The notes under the pieces are model-generated. The model was not told where the DNA came from. It made no database searches and was given only the letters and a program-made list of their open reading frames with translations. Shown here piece by piece: positions 1 through 8,044 of a stretch of 64,000 bases of DNA (the first letter of the stretch is position 1; every line of letters starts with the position of its first letter). The position numbers and the translations under genes were made by a program. Origin of the DNA: CBDESN01 sp965242495 (GTDB lineage Bacteria; Pseudomonadota; Alphaproteobacteria; MPNO01); NCBI GenBank assembly GCA_965242495.1, contig OZ251446.1:3224001-3288000 (forward strand), written 5' to 3'.

Positions 1-177
1 CAGCTCGTGGACGATTGAGCGCAGATGGAGCCGTTTGGTCGTCGTCAGCGGATATCCCTCCGCGAGATCGAACCGCATCTGATAGCCGAACACGCTGAGC
101 GTGCCCACGCCGGTGCGATCGCGCTTGGGCGCGCCGTTCTCGCGCACGTGGCGCATCAGGTCGAGATACTGCTTCAT
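1..177 (-). CDS. thyA: Thymidylate synthase, N-terminal part (cut by window edge)
   Basis: Thymidylate synthase converts dUMP to dTMP using methylene-tetrahydrofolate. The reverse strand from 177 to 1 gives 59 codons beginning MKQYLDLMRHV. They continue through the family signature RTGVGTLSVFG and the PLTTTKR stretch, which holds the arginine-containing phosphate-binding loop near residue 20 and the start of the substrate pocket. The ATG at 177 is the natural family start. The remaining ~200 residues lie before base 1. The gene is divergent from the TPP enzyme pair that begins near 329, and the ~150 bp between them shows no promoter I can defend. Identification is from memory of the family and is firm for this N-terminus. 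Confidence 0.93.
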   Translation of the reverse strand, partial: MKQYLDLMRHVRENGAPKRDRTGVGTLSVFGYQMRFDLAEGYPLTTTKRLHLRSIVHEL

Positions 178-328
178 GCGAGCGTTCGGCGGGCTCGGAG
201 ACCGCGCGCAGACTACGCGGTTTGCGCGGCCCTGTCGCGCCGGGCGATCGTCCGGCGCGCGGCGTTTCTTGCGCCCGGATCGCCGCGCTGGTAGCACTGC
301 GCGATCGAACGCGGCGCGGGACGGGGGC

Positions 329-868
329 GTGATCTTGAGCGAAGACGGCGACGGGGCGGCATGGCCCGACGCGATCTATCGCGTCCTCAAGGAGGAAGGC
401 GTGGGTCAGATCTGTTTCGTGCCGGACGCCGGCCACAAGACGCTGATCGAACGCAGCGTCGCCGACAACCGCATGACCTCGGTGCGGCTCACCAGCGAGC
501 AGGAGGGGGTGGCCATGCTGGCGGGCGGCTGGCTTGGCGGCGCGCGCGGCGCGCTGCTGATGCAGTCTTCCGGCGTCGGCAACTGCATCAACATGCTGGC
601 CATGATCGAAGAATGCCGGATGCCGCTCCTGATGCTGGTCACCATGCGGGGCGAATGGGGCGAGTTCAACCCGTGGCAGACGCCGATGGGGCAGGCCGCC
701 CAAGCCGCCCTCGAATCGGTCGGCGTCATCGTCCATCGGCTCGACGACGACGCCCGGGCGGCGGAGACGGTCCGCGCCGCGGCGCGCCTCGCCTTCGCGT
801 CCTATCGCGCGGTCGCGGTGATCGTCGGCCAGCGGGTCGTCGGATCCAAACAATGGAGCCGGGACTGA
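329..868 (+). CDS. Sulfopyruvate decarboxylase alpha-like, TPP-binding N-terminal domain protein
   Basis: 179 aa. It matches the Pyr-type N-terminal domain of thiamine-diphosphate enzymes, closest in my judgement to ComD-type sulfopyruvate decarboxylase alpha subunits or phosphonopyruvate decarboxylase. Visible features are FVPDAGHKTLIE near the start, SEQEGVAMLAGGW with the cofactor-activating glutamate, and LLMQSSGVGNCINML. The start is set at GTG 329 because the reading frame carries no ATG just upstream of the homologous region and a G-rich purine tract precedes it; TTG 335 is an alternative. Its stop overlaps the start of the following C-terminal TPP-domain gene by 16 nt, so the two are surely a two-subunit enzyme. 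The true substrate (sulfopyruvate, phosphonopyruvate or another 2-oxoacid) cannot be told. Confidence 0.8.
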   Translation: MILSEDGDGAAWPDAIYRVLKEEGVGQICFVPDAGHKTLIERSVADNRMTSVRLTSEQEGVAMLAGGWLGGARGALLMQSSGVGNCINMLAMIEECRMPLLMLVTMRGEWGEFNPWQTPMGQAAQAALESVGVIVHRLDDDARAAETVRAAARLAFASYRAVAVIVGQRVVGSKQWSRD

Positions 869-1464
869 CCGCGCGCCGCGAGATCGTGCTGGACCGCCGC
901 GCCGCAGTGGCGCGCATCCTCGCCGACCGAGGCGAGACGCTGCTGGTCACCGGCCTCGGCTCCAGCACCTGGGACGCCGCCGCGGCCGGCGATCACGCCG
1001 GCAATTTCTACCTCTGGGGCGCCATGGGCGGCGCGGCGATGGTGGGGCTGGGCCTCGCACTCGCCCAGCCCGGCCGCCGCGTCCTGGTGATCACCGGCGA
1101 CGGCGAGATGGCCATGGGGCTGGGGGCGCTGGCGACGATCGCCGCGGCCGCGCCCGGCAACCTCGCCGTCTGCGTCATCGACAACGAGCGCTACGGCGAG
1201 ACCGGCATGCAGGACAGCCATACCGCCGCCGGCGTGGACCTCGCGGCGATGGCCGCCGCCGCCGGATGGCCGATGACCCGGACGGCGCGGACGGAGGACG
1301 ATCTCGAGGCGCTGCCGCCGTTGCTGCACCGCGCGGCGGGACCGGTCTTCGCCGCGGTGAAGGTGACGCCCGATGCCGGCCCCATGGTGCTGCCGCTCCG
1401 CGACGGCGCGGCCATACGGAGCCGTTTCCGCCAGGCGGTGCTGGGCGAGAAGGCGTTCGAGTGA
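853..1464 (+). CDS. Sulfopyruvate decarboxylase beta-like, TPP-binding C-terminal domain protein
   Basis: 203 aa. This is the PP-type, pyrophosphate-binding domain of a thiamine-diphosphate enzyme. The metal/TPP motif is GDGEMAMGLGAL near residue 82, followed about 25 residues later by the asparagine of IDNERYGETG. Upstream, GAMGGAAMVGLGLALAQ is the usual helix before the motif. It pairs with the preceding alpha-type gene, which it overlaps by 16 nt, to make a split decarboxylase of the ComDE type. ATG 853 is the only start that keeps the whole domain without running deep into the upstream gene. The next gene is convergent. Confidence is high for the TPP family and moderate for a sulfopyruvate substrate. 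Confidence 0.82.
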   Translation: MEPGLTARREIVLDRRAAVARILADRGETLLVTGLGSSTWDAAAAGDHAGNFYLWGAMGGAAMVGLGLALAQPGRRVLVITGDGEMAMGLGALATIAAAAPGNLAVCVIDNERYGETGMQDSHTAAGVDLAAMAAAAGWPMTRTARTEDDLEALPPLLHRAAGPVFAAVKVTPDAGPMVLPLRDGAAIRSRFRQAVLGEKAFE

Positions 1465-1473
1465 GACGGCGCG

Positions 1474-3138
1474 CTACGCGGGGACGATCGGCAGCAGCAG
1501 GTGCGACGGGCGGGCCCGGTCGTGGTAGACCTTGTGCAGGGTGGTCCTGCTCGAACAGATGTGCCACGGCGAGTGACTGCGTCCGATCGTCGCCGGAGCT
1601 AGCCCCCAATCGCGCGCCTGGGCGTGATCCATGCTCGTGATCACCAGCCGGATACGGTGGCCGGCCTTGAACAGATTGGCGGTGGGCGAGAGCGCGATCG
1701 CATATTCGTAGACCCGTCCCGGCTCGACGGGCTCGGGGTCGACATGCGGATGATAGGGCTCGTAGGGCTTGGACCGTTCCTCGTCGAGCGCCCGGTGCGA
1801 AGCCTTGAGGAAGCCCTTGGTCACCTCCCGCTCCGCCCCGTCGGGGGCCGCGTCGCGCAGCGAGACGAACCAGTTGGTGTCCTGCTGATCGATCGAACCG
1901 TAGAGATAGGCCGCGACCGGGCCCGTCACCTCGGTATCGCGCTGCAACGGCGCGGTGGCGTAGTCGATCCCGCTCACCAGCTCGGTCTCGTCGACCGGCT
2001 GCTGGACGAAGGCGTCCGGTTTGTCCGGGACGTCCTCGGGCTCCGGGGCCAGACGTCGCCAACGGCGCAGGTAGTATCTGGTCCAGCGGGTCCGGGCCAG
2101 CGGCCATTCGCGCTCGGTCCGCCACGAGTCGGCGCCCATGACGTAGAGGCGGATCGGCGGCTCGTCCATGATCCCGGTGTCGATCCCCTTCAACCAGTAA
2201 TCGTACCAGCGGAGAGTCTCGGCGTTCACCTCCTCCGGCAGCGGCCGCTCTTCGACCACCGGCCGATCGATCGCGAGCTTCTTTGGCGCGTCGATGCCGA
2301 GATAATTGTGGAACGCGCCGACCAGATGCATGTGGCGGTACCCCCACCAGGCCGAGCGGGCGTAGAACGGGATCCGGATGCGGTCGTATTTGGCGCAGGG
2401 CGACCGTTCCCGGTAGAAGGGCCCGTCCGTCGGATGGGCCAGGATGTCGAAGAAGCAGGGTGCCTTCCCCGGGTTGTCGACGAAGGTGTAGATCTCGGGA
2501 ACGGCGCGGAGGTCGGGGTCGCTCTTCAACTCGTCGATCAGCGACTTCAGCGTCTCGGGCGGCGTGTCCTTCACGGTCGTCGACACGCTGCGATCGGCGC
2601 CGATGCGCTGGACGTAGAGATAGTGGAAGAACATCTGGCGGATGCCGCCGTGATGGGTCGCCTCCCGATAGAAGTCGGCGGGGGCGTTCCACGGCATGAT
2701 GGCCTTGAGATGCGGCGGGCGCTCGGCGGCGACCATCAGCTGGATCTCGCCGAAATAGGAGATGCCCGACATCCCGACATTGCCGTCGCACCAGGGTTGC
2801 GCGGCGATCCACTCCACGAGGTCGTAACCGTCCCGCGCCTCCTGCGGCGAAACCCAACCCAGATACTCGCCCTCCGACGCGCCGGTCCCCCGGACGTCGA
2901 CGATGACGTGGACGTAGCCGCGGGCGGTGAAATATCCGGGGTCGCCCGCCTCGATCGGCGGCAGATAGCTCGGGGTTCCGGCGGGCTGGGGCGCAAGAGG
3001 CAGCGACTGGACGCCCTTGCCGTAGGGCGACATCGCAAGCAAGGCGGGAAAAGCCCCGTCCGCGTCGGGCCGGAAGACGTCGGCGGCGATGCGCACGCCG
3101 TCGCGCATCGGAATCGGGACGTCCCGTTCCTCGATCAT
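1474..3138 (-). CDS. CocE/NonD family alpha/beta hydrolase
   Basis: 554 aa. CocE/NonD proteins are serine esterases or acyl-peptidases (X-Pro dipeptidyl-peptidase S15 type) that hydrolyse esters or amides. The alpha/beta hydrolase core occupies about residues 1-320, with the nucleophile elbow GISYFG (Ser127) after DVRGTGASEGEY, the oxyanion region typical of the family. The C-terminal half (about 330-550) is the jelly-roll X-Pro domain, with RVYEYAIALSPTANLFKAGHRIRLVI and a family-like tail. The ATG at 3138 begins the recognisable N-terminus (IEERDVPIPMRDGVRIAADV). An 18-bp tandem duplication lies just upstream. The gene is convergent with the TPP pair. No signal peptide is seen, so the protein is probably cytoplasmic. 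Substrate unknown. Confidence 0.9.
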   Translation of the reverse strand: MIEERDVPIPMRDGVRIAADVFRPDADGAFPALLAMSPYGKGVQSLPLAPQPAGTPSYLPPIEAGDPGYFTARGYVHVIVDVRGTGASEGEYLGWVSPQEARDGYDLVEWIAAQPWCDGNVGMSGISYFGEIQLMVAAERPPHLKAIMPWNAPADFYREATHHGGIRQMFFHYLYVQRIGADRSVSTTVKDTPPETLKSLIDELKSDPDLRAVPEIYTFVDNPGKAPCFFDILAHPTDGPFYRERSPCAKYDRIRIPFYARSAWWGYRHMHLVGAFHNYLGIDAPKKLAIDRPVVEERPLPEEVNAETLRWYDYWLKGIDTGIMDEPPIRLYVMGADSWRTEREWPLARTRWTRYYLRRWRRLAPEPEDVPDKPDAFVQQPVDETELVSGIDYATAPLQRDTEVTGPVAAYLYGSIDQQDTNWFVSLRDAAPDGAEREVTKGFLKASHRALDEERSKPYEPYHPHVDPEPVEPGRVYEYAIALSPTANLFKAGHRIRLVITSMDHAQARDWGLAPATIGRSHSPWHICSSRTTLHKVYHDRARPSHLLLPIVPA

Positions 3139-3152
3139 CGCCGACCCCGCCG

Positions 3153-3188
3153 CGGAGCGTCCTTCATCGCCGGAGCGTCCTTCATCGC
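3153..3188. repeat. 18-bp tandem direct repeat, two copies
   Basis: The 18-nt unit CGGAGCGTCCTTCATCGC occurs twice head to tail with no mismatch, directly upstream of the CocE-type hydrolase start. It looks like a simple slippage duplication. It may alter the spacing of the hydrolase translation-initiation region, but no function is evident. Confidence 0.8.
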
Positions 3189-3218
3189 CGTTTCCGGAAC
3201 GCCGCCGTCGGCGCGAGG

Positions 3219-3395
3219 CTACCCAACGGACCGCGTCGGACTGGCCCTGAAGCTCGCGAAATCGGCCTTGGCGACGAAGTCGGCGGTGGCGGCGTTGCTG
3301 ACGGCGTCGAATATCTCGACGACTTCCGCCGTCCGGCGGGTCGTACCGGCGTCTTCGAGGCGGTTGACCGCCTTGCAGGCGTCGATGGCGCGCAT
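3219..3395 (-). CDS. Small DUF1640-like coiled-coil protein, probably truncated
   Basis: 58 aa from ATG 3395. The sequence has HKAVKRL-like and KADL-like family features, seen here as CKAVNRLEDAGTTRRTAEVV and FVAKADFASFRA. These resemble the short bacterial coiled-coil proteins annotated DUF1640/CCDC90-like, which normally continue into a long coiled coil and a membrane anchor. Here the frame stops soon after the KAD motif and the coiled coil is missing, so this is probably a decayed copy. Related intact proteins are usually small membrane-associated proteins of unknown role. A second, unrelated-looking coiled-coil small protein occurs at 29836. Confidence 0.4.
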   Translation of the reverse strand: MRAIDACKAVNRLEDAGTTRRTAEVVEIFDAVSNAATADFVAKADFASFRASPTRSVG

Positions 3396-3404
3396 GGACG
3401 CATC

Positions 3405-3647
3405 CTACGCCGGTTGCGGAAGGTCGGCAAGGCGCCGCCGCGCGGCTGTCGCCGACAGGTGATATGTCCGGATCATATGCCGGATGATCCGTGCAGGGGG
3501 TTGAAATGGTGGAGTCGGATTCGCAACTGGGAGAGTCAAGGCGGTGCGCTTGATCCCGGCGACCACGGGAGAGCCGGACGGGTTGAAGTCGACGCCGACG
3601 CGGTATTCGCCCTTGCGCAGGGGTTCGGACGTTTCGTCCTCCTTCAA
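3405..3647 (-). pseudogene. Small protein remnant with YRVGVDFNPSG motif
   Basis: An open frame of about 80 codons with a TTG start near 3647. Its first half contains EYRVGVDFNPSGSPVVAGIK, a pattern I associate with short, often phage- or plasmid-linked proteins in which FNPSG is followed by a valine and an I-K pair. I recall some relatives being grouped with Acb2/Tad1-like small proteins, but I cannot verify this. After the lysine the sequence no longer resembles the helical continuation expected and becomes proline-rich, so the gene looks broken. It sits beside another truncated small gene at 3219. Function is not assigned. Confidence 0.3.
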
Positions 3648-3981
3648 ATAGCGGTGTCCTGGTCCAGATACATGTGAGATGCGGCCGATCGGGCCATCCC
3701 CCCGATGATCGCCGCCGGGCGCCGCAGATCGATCGCCCGCACATATCGACGCCGCGCCGCGCCGCGGCCCGCTCCGCGCGGTGGATACGCGACGATGCCG
3801 GATGCGCTTCGACCGCCTGGAAGGAGCCGCGGACCGGAACGCGGAAGGGACCGCGATCTGCGCCGGGTCGATCGCCCGATACGCCCGGACCGGGGGCGTC
3901 GCCGGCGCGCATCCGATGGCGCCGTTCGGCTTCGACGCCGTATGTGCGGCGATCGGTTGCGCCGGCGGGTGGTGCGGCCGT
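3648..3981. other. Gene-free stretch
   Basis: About 330 bp without a credible gene, between the small-protein remnant and the 3' end of the acyl-CoA ligase. It contains open frames on both strands but none with a family-like sequence or convincing start. No promoter, terminator or repeat is seen. Confidence 0.5.
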
Positions 3982-5607
3982 TCAGGTCCCGGCGCCCGCC
4001 GACGTCCGCCGCAGGAGCGCCTTGCGGTCGATCTTGTTGCCGTTCACGCGCGGCAGTTCGGGCAGTGCGACGATGCGGGCGGGTATCTTGTAGGTCGCGA
4101 GCCCGGCCTCACGCAGGGAGTCGGCCAGAGCGTCGTCGTCGAGCGATCTGCCGGGATGGAGCTGGACGAACGCCCACGGCGCCTCGCCATACTCCGCGTC
4201 CGGCGCCTTGACGACGGCGCATTCGAACACGTCCGGGTGGCGGGCGATCTCGCGTTCGACCTCGGCGGGGAGGATCTTGTGCCCGCTGCGGTTGATGACG
4301 TCCTTGACCCGCCCTAGCAGCGTGAGCCGGCCGTTGCCGTCGAGGGAGCCGATATCGCCGCTGGCGTACCATCCGTTCGACCAAGCCGCCTTCGTCGCCT
4401 GCGGATCGCGCCAATAGCCGGACGAGGCGAACGGGGCGGAGACCTTCAACTCGCCGATCGTCCCCGCAGGCAGCGCGCCGCCCCGTTCGTCTTCGATTCG
4501 CAGCCGGCCGCCGGGGAGCGGCAGGCCGATCGAGCCGTTTAGCCGCACGGACTGCGGCTCGTCGACCCCGGCATGCGCGAATCCCGGACATTCCATGCTG
4601 CCCGCGGCGACGACGACCCGGCAGCCGGTGCGGTTCTCGAAGCTCCGCGCCGCTTCGAGGTCCGCCGCCGCGGTGCCGACGCGCAATGCCCGGAGCGAGC
4701 GCAGATCGAACGACTCCAGAGGCTCGCGGGCGAGCCGGGCCAGGATCACCGGCACGGTGGTGGCGACGGTGATGCGCGAGCGCTGGACCGTGTCCAGCAG
4801 CGCTGCCGCGCGCAGGCTGCGGGGAAAGGTGAAGGAGCAGGGCGCTGCGCCCGACGCCGTCCAGGCGATCACGCCGGCGGCGCCCGACATGGGGGCGAAC
4901 ACGCCGACGTTGTCGTCGGCGGTGATGCCCAACCGGCCGGCCATGGCGCGCCCGGCGCATAGCTGCGCCGCTTCCGGCCATTCGCACAGCTTGGCCAGGC
5001 CGCTGGTGCCGCTGGACGCGGTGATCAGCGAGACCTCGTCGAAGGCGAAGCCTCGGTCCGCGATGCGTCCGCGCGCGTCCGCGCTCCGCGGACGGTCGAT
5101 CAGTTCCCGCCAGCCGAGCCAGCCCTCCGCCGGACGGGATGCCGGGTCGATCCGGTGCGCGATGCCCGCCGCGCCGGCGGACGTCCGGTCGAGCCACGCC
5201 GCGTCGCCCCGTTCGAGCGACGCCGGCGACAGGATCGCCAGGTCGGGTTCGATGCGTCGCCATACATGGTCGAGCTCCTTGCGGCGCCATTGCATGGGGA
5301 CGAAGACGCCGATGATCCCGGCCTTTTTCAGGGCGATCCGGAGGATGATCTCCCGGCAGGACGACGGCATCTGCGCCAGGGCGCGCGAGTCGCGTGCGAG
5401 CCCGCGCTCGATCAGGCTTGCGGCGAGCCGGTCGGTGACGTCGTCCAGCCGTTCCCAGGTGTAACTCTCCGTCGCGTCGCGGCAGGCGGTCTCGGCGGGA
5501 CGTTCCTTCGCGTAGGCGCGGTAGCGATCGGCCATCGTCCGCCGCGACCAGTGCCCGGCGTCGAGATGGGCTTCGATGTCGTCCGGTCCGAGCAGGGAGG
5601 GCCGCAT
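3982..5607 (-). CDS. AMP-dependent acyl-CoA ligase (ANL superfamily)
   Basis: 541 aa. ANL enzymes adenylate a carboxylate and transfer it to CoA. The phosphate-binding A3 loop is ASSGTSGLAK near residue 195-205. The hinge region is ASGDIGSLDGNGRLTLLGRVKDVINRSGHKILP near 425-455, and the C-terminal catalytic lysine lies in GNKIDRKALL near residue 530. The ATG at 5607 gives a typical N-terminus. It follows the enoyl-CoA hydratase on the same strand with an 8-nt gap, so the two form an operon that probably activates and hydrates an unknown acyl or aryl acid. It is similar in architecture to the ligase at 51999 (compare VWRRKELDHVWRRIEPD with VWRRNEIARLVDRLRP), so they are probably paralogues. 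Confidence 0.9.
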   Translation of the reverse strand: MRPSLLGPDDIEAHLDAGHWSRRTMADRYRAYAKERPAETACRDATESYTWERLDDVTDRLAASLIERGLARDSRALAQMPSSCREIILRIALKKAGIIGVFVPMQWRRKELDHVWRRIEPDLAILSPASLERGDAAWLDRTSAGAAGIAHRIDPASRPAEGWLGWRELIDRPRSADARGRIADRGFAFDEVSLITASSGTSGLAKLCEWPEAAQLCAGRAMAGRLGITADDNVGVFAPMSGAAGVIAWTASGAAPCSFTFPRSLRAAALLDTVQRSRITVATTVPVILARLAREPLESFDLRSLRALRVGTAAADLEAARSFENRTGCRVVVAAGSMECPGFAHAGVDEPQSVRLNGSIGLPLPGGRLRIEDERGGALPAGTIGELKVSAPFASSGYWRDPQATKAAWSNGWYASGDIGSLDGNGRLTLLGRVKDVINRSGHKILPAEVEREIARHPDVFECAVVKAPDAEYGEAPWAFVQLHPGRSLDDDALADSLREAGLATYKIPARIVALPELPRVNGNKIDRKALLRRTSAGAGT

Positions 5608-5615
5608 CCTGCCGG

Positions 5616-6407
5616 TCAGCGGCCCTTGTAGACCGGGGCGCGCTTCTCCGCATAGGCGCGGAGCGCTTCCCGGCTGTCCTCCGTCGCCATGCAGATGGCG
5701 TAGAGCTTGCGTTCGTAGTCGATCCCGGTCGGCAGGTCCGATTCGGTCGATCGCAATACGGCGTCCCGGCCCATGGCGAAGGCCACGGGGGCGCGCGAGC
5801 CGAGCGTCCGCGCCAGCGCCTTGGCCCGCGGCAACAGCTCGTCGCGGGCGACCAGCTCCGTCACCAGCCCGATCGAGCGCGCCGTCTCGGCGTCCACCGG
5901 CTCGCCGGTGAGGACGATTCGCATCGCCCAGCCGAGCCCGACATGGCGGTAGAGGCGCTGCGTCCCCCCGCTGCCGGGTATCTGGCCCAGGGTGATTTCG
6001 GGCTGGGCGAAGGTCGCGTTGTCGCTGGCGATGCGGATCGTGCAGCCGAGGGCCAGTTCGAGCCCGGCTCCGAAGCAGTAGCCGTTGATCGCGGCGACGC
6101 TGGGTTTGGCGAGGCGCTCGATGGCGGTGGGCAGTTCCTTCCGCAGCGTCGCCGCCTTCCCCAGTTCGGATTCCAGCCTGCGTTCGCCGAGTTCGGGGAT
6201 GTTCGCCCCGGCGGAAAACGCCCTGTCGCCATCGCCGGTGAGGACGATGGCCCGCACCGAGTCCTCGTCCTCGGCCCGGCGCACGCAGTCCAGCAGGTCG
6301 ATGCGCATCTGATGGCTCAGCGCGTTGAGGCGCTCGGGCCATCGCAACGTGACGATCAGCAGCTCGCCATCCGTCTCCGTCGCGACGTTGCGATATTCCG
6401 TGTCCAC
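5616..6407 (-). CDS. Enoyl-CoA hydratase/isomerase family protein
   Basis: 263 aa. Crotonase-fold enzymes hydrate or isomerise acyl-CoA thioesters. Visible are RPERLNALS near residue 20, the oxyanion motif AFSAGANI near 60, GYCFGAGLELALG with the first catalytic-type glutamate, and QPEITLGQIPGSGGTQRL with the second. GTG 6407 gives the usual 15-residue lead before the RPERLNAL motif. An upstream ATG at 6446 would add 13 residues but lies at the edge of an IS5-type remnant, so it is probably a recent fusion to IS sequence; the true start is uncertain. The gene leads a two-gene operon with the ligase at 3982. Confidence 0.88.
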   Translation of the reverse strand: MDTEYRNVATETDGELLIVTLRWPERLNALSHQMRIDLLDCVRRAEDEDSVRAIVLTGDGDRAFSAGANIPELGERRLESELGKAATLRKELPTAIERLAKPSVAAINGYCFGAGLELALGCTIRIASDNATFAQPEITLGQIPGSGGTQRLYRHVGLGWAMRIVLTGEPVDAETARSIGLVTELVARDELLPRAKALARTLGSRAPVAFAMGRDAVLRSTESDLPTGIDYERKLYAICMATEDSREALRAYAEKRAPVYKGR

Positions 6408-6449
6408 CGAAGCGTTCCCGATCCACCGGATGGAGGCGGAGCGCATTCT

Positions 6450-6711
6450 GGCTCAGAGCTCCGAACCGGAAGCGAATGGTAGCGGCGATTCGGATGGCGC
6501 TCAAGAATGTGTGTGCGCATCGGTCGTATCGTGTTGCGATGCGTCGCCAGTCCTTGCGCCGGCCGAACATGCGCTCGATACGGCTACGCCGCTTGTAGAG
6601 TCCGGCATCGAAGGCGACGGGCGTCTTGGGTTGGAGCGGCCCGGAATGCGCGCCTTGATGCGCCGCTCGGCCGGAGCTTGGCGGAAGCGGTCGCTGTCAT
6701 GGCCTCCCCCC
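6450..6711 (-). pseudogene. IS5-family transposase C-terminal remnant, frameshifted
   Basis: The reverse strand encodes the end of an IS5-type DDE transposase in two frames. The upstream piece reads GHDSDRFRQAPAERRIKARIPGRSN (6711 to about 6635); after a one-base frame change the rest reads PKTPVAFDAGLYKRRSRIERMFG and then KDWRRIATRYDRCAHTF, ending IRIAAT. The DKNE-type order, with an RIERMFG glutamate near the end, is characteristic. No start or N-terminal two-thirds is present. Position 6450 begins GGCTCAGAGCTCCGAACC, a plausible terminal inverted repeat. The fragment marks the left edge of the CRISPR-cas island and shows past IS activity. It is inactive. Confidence 0.8.
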
Positions 6712-6766
6712 GTTCGCCGGTCACGGCCCTGCCTTCTTCGGCGCGCGTCATGTTCGCGATTTGTGC

Positions 6767-6795
6767 TTGACTTGGGGGAGCATCTGCATTATATT
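6767..6795 (+). promoter_or_regulatory. Sigma70-type promoter of intergenic element A
   Basis: TTGACT (6767-6772), a 17-bp spacer, then TATATT (6790-6795): five of six matches at each box to the consensus. The first eleven spacer bases, TGGGGGAGC plus two, match the promoter of element B at 43921. Transcription would run towards the cas operon, about 550 bp before cas6. Confidence 0.65.
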
Positions 6796-7117
6796 CCCTC
6801 AAGCTCGAAAGCCGCGCCCGGCAGCCTCGCGACGTCCCGCCGAGGAGCCGCCGCGTGGCCCGGGTCGCATCGCGCCGGGAACGACGACCCGGAACGCCAA
6901 CCTCGACCCCACCGGCGCGGTCCCCCGGTCGGAAGACGGGAGAGAAGGAATTGGTCCTACGATCGCCCACCCGCTGGAACCGGATTCGCCCGTTTTTCGC
7001 CGTGTTTTCCTCCTGCTTTTCGCCTGCTTTCGCCCTGCTTTTGGCCGGTTTTCGCCTTGCTTTTCCTCCGTTTTTTCTTCGTAACTTATTGATATATAAA
7101 GAAAATAGAAAATTTCG
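6767..7117 (+). repeat. Intergenic repeat element A (copy of 43921-44250)
   Basis: This stretch and 43921-44250 share the same plan. Each has a TTGACTTGGGGGAGC promoter block, a variable GC-rich middle of roughly 180-240 bp, and then a conserved ~105-bp core rich in CTGCTTTT-like units, ending in TTGATAT followed by an AT-rich tail and AATTTC. In this copy the core spans about 7012-7117. On the + strand the core encodes LLSPCFWP (7024-7047), and its frame ends at a TGA at 7090-7092, exactly as in the other copy. No in-frame ATG, GTG or TTG follows the promoter here, so this copy may be a decayed gene or purely an RNA element. Confidence 0.65.
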
Positions 7118-7345
7118 GCCGGAGTCCCGCCGATGGACGGACGTCTTTTCGTCCATTCGCGCGGCAGGTCCGCCTCTTGCCGGGTGGTCGCGGCGCCTCG
7201 GCGGGCGGACGCGCACGCGTCGGGGAGACCGCGACGCTTCGACGATCGCGACATTTCCGAGAGCGATTGCTTCGCCCGCGGCGGGAGACGCGATTCGAGC
7301 GCCTCGGCGCGAATGGGGTCATATGCTCGCGACCGGATGGGAACC

Positions 7346-7996
7346 ATGGCGGCCCGTGATATGAACCGGACGCTCGATGTCTTCTTCCGCGTCGTCGGAG
7401 CGCAGACCCCCGCCGACCACGGCTATGCGCTGTTCGGCGCGCTCTCCCGCATCCTGGAGACGGAGGATGATCGCTGGCTGCACGGCAACCCGCATGTCGG
7501 CCTGCACACCATCCGCGGCAGGAATCTCGGCGACGGCCGACGCTTGATCGGCCCCGGCGCGCGCTTCGGCCTGCGCCTGCCGTCCGACTTGGCTCCGCGC
7601 TCCCTGAAGCTGGCCGGAAAGAGCCTCGACCTCGACGGCTGCAAGCTGCGCATCGGCGTAGGCGAGACCCGCGCCCTGACCCCGGCTGCAACGCTGCACT
7701 GCCGGATAGCGACCACCAGAAACGGCGACGACCCGGCCCGCTTCGACGCCGAGATCGCTCGCCAGATGGCTGCCCTCGGCATTCGCGGTAAGATCGTTCG
7801 CGCGTCGGCGGGCGCCGCGCGGCGCGATGGGCGCGACCCGAGCCGACGGATCGTCCGCGTCAAGGGTAGGCGGATCGTCGGCCATGCCGTGCTGGCGACG
7901 GAACTCACGGCCCAGGACTCCATCCTGCTTCAGGAGCGCGGCCTCGGCGGCCGGCGGCGCATGGGATGCGGCGTGTTCGTGCCGGCGGTTCCATAA
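7346..7996 (+). CDS. cas6: Cas6 pre-crRNA endoribonuclease, MYXAN-type
   Basis: 216 aa. Cas6 cuts the long array transcript within each repeat to release crRNAs. It is recognised by its position at the head of the operon, by DVFFRVVGAQTPADHGYALFGALSR (first RAMP strand and the DHGY segment typical of the Dev/MYXAN Cas6 group), and by the C-terminal glycine-rich loop GLGGRRRMGCGVF near residue 205. ATG 7346 is preceded by GGATGGG at proper distance; ATG 7361 is a shorter alternative with no ribosome-binding site. There are 48 nt to the cas3 start. The array repeat has a 5-bp hairpin with a GAAA loop that is a suitable substrate. Confidence 0.85.
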   Translation: MAARDMNRTLDVFFRVVGAQTPADHGYALFGALSRILETEDDRWLHGNPHVGLHTIRGRNLGDGRRLIGPGARFGLRLPSDLAPRSLKLAGKSLDLDGCKLRIGVGETRALTPAATLHCRIATTRNGDDPARFDAEIARQMAALGIRGKIVRASAGAARRDGRDPSRRIVRVKGRRIVGHAVLATELTAQDSILLQERGLGGRRRMGCGVFVPAVP

Positions 7997-8044
7997 GCGG
8001 ACAACGAAGCGCTCGCATCGATAACCGGAACGGCGACCGTGAAC

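Noticed and set aside
25..294. A + strand open frame at the window start
   Set aside because: It is the shadow of thyA, whose minus-strand sequence is a clear match.
1175..2857. Large alternative open frames opposite or within the hydrolase and other genes
   Set aside because: High GC content generates long spurious frames. They show arginine- and glycine-rich low-complexity translation with no family motif.
6855..7117. A 169-codon + frame starting at GTG 6855 within element A
   Set aside because: Its translation is basic, and the conserved LLSPCFWP stretch and shared stop lie in a different frame.
7133..7345. An N-terminal extension of Cas6 by about 70 residues
   Set aside because: The extension is arginine-rich translation of GC-rich leader DNA and lies outside the family fold. 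ATG 7346 has a ribosome-binding site.
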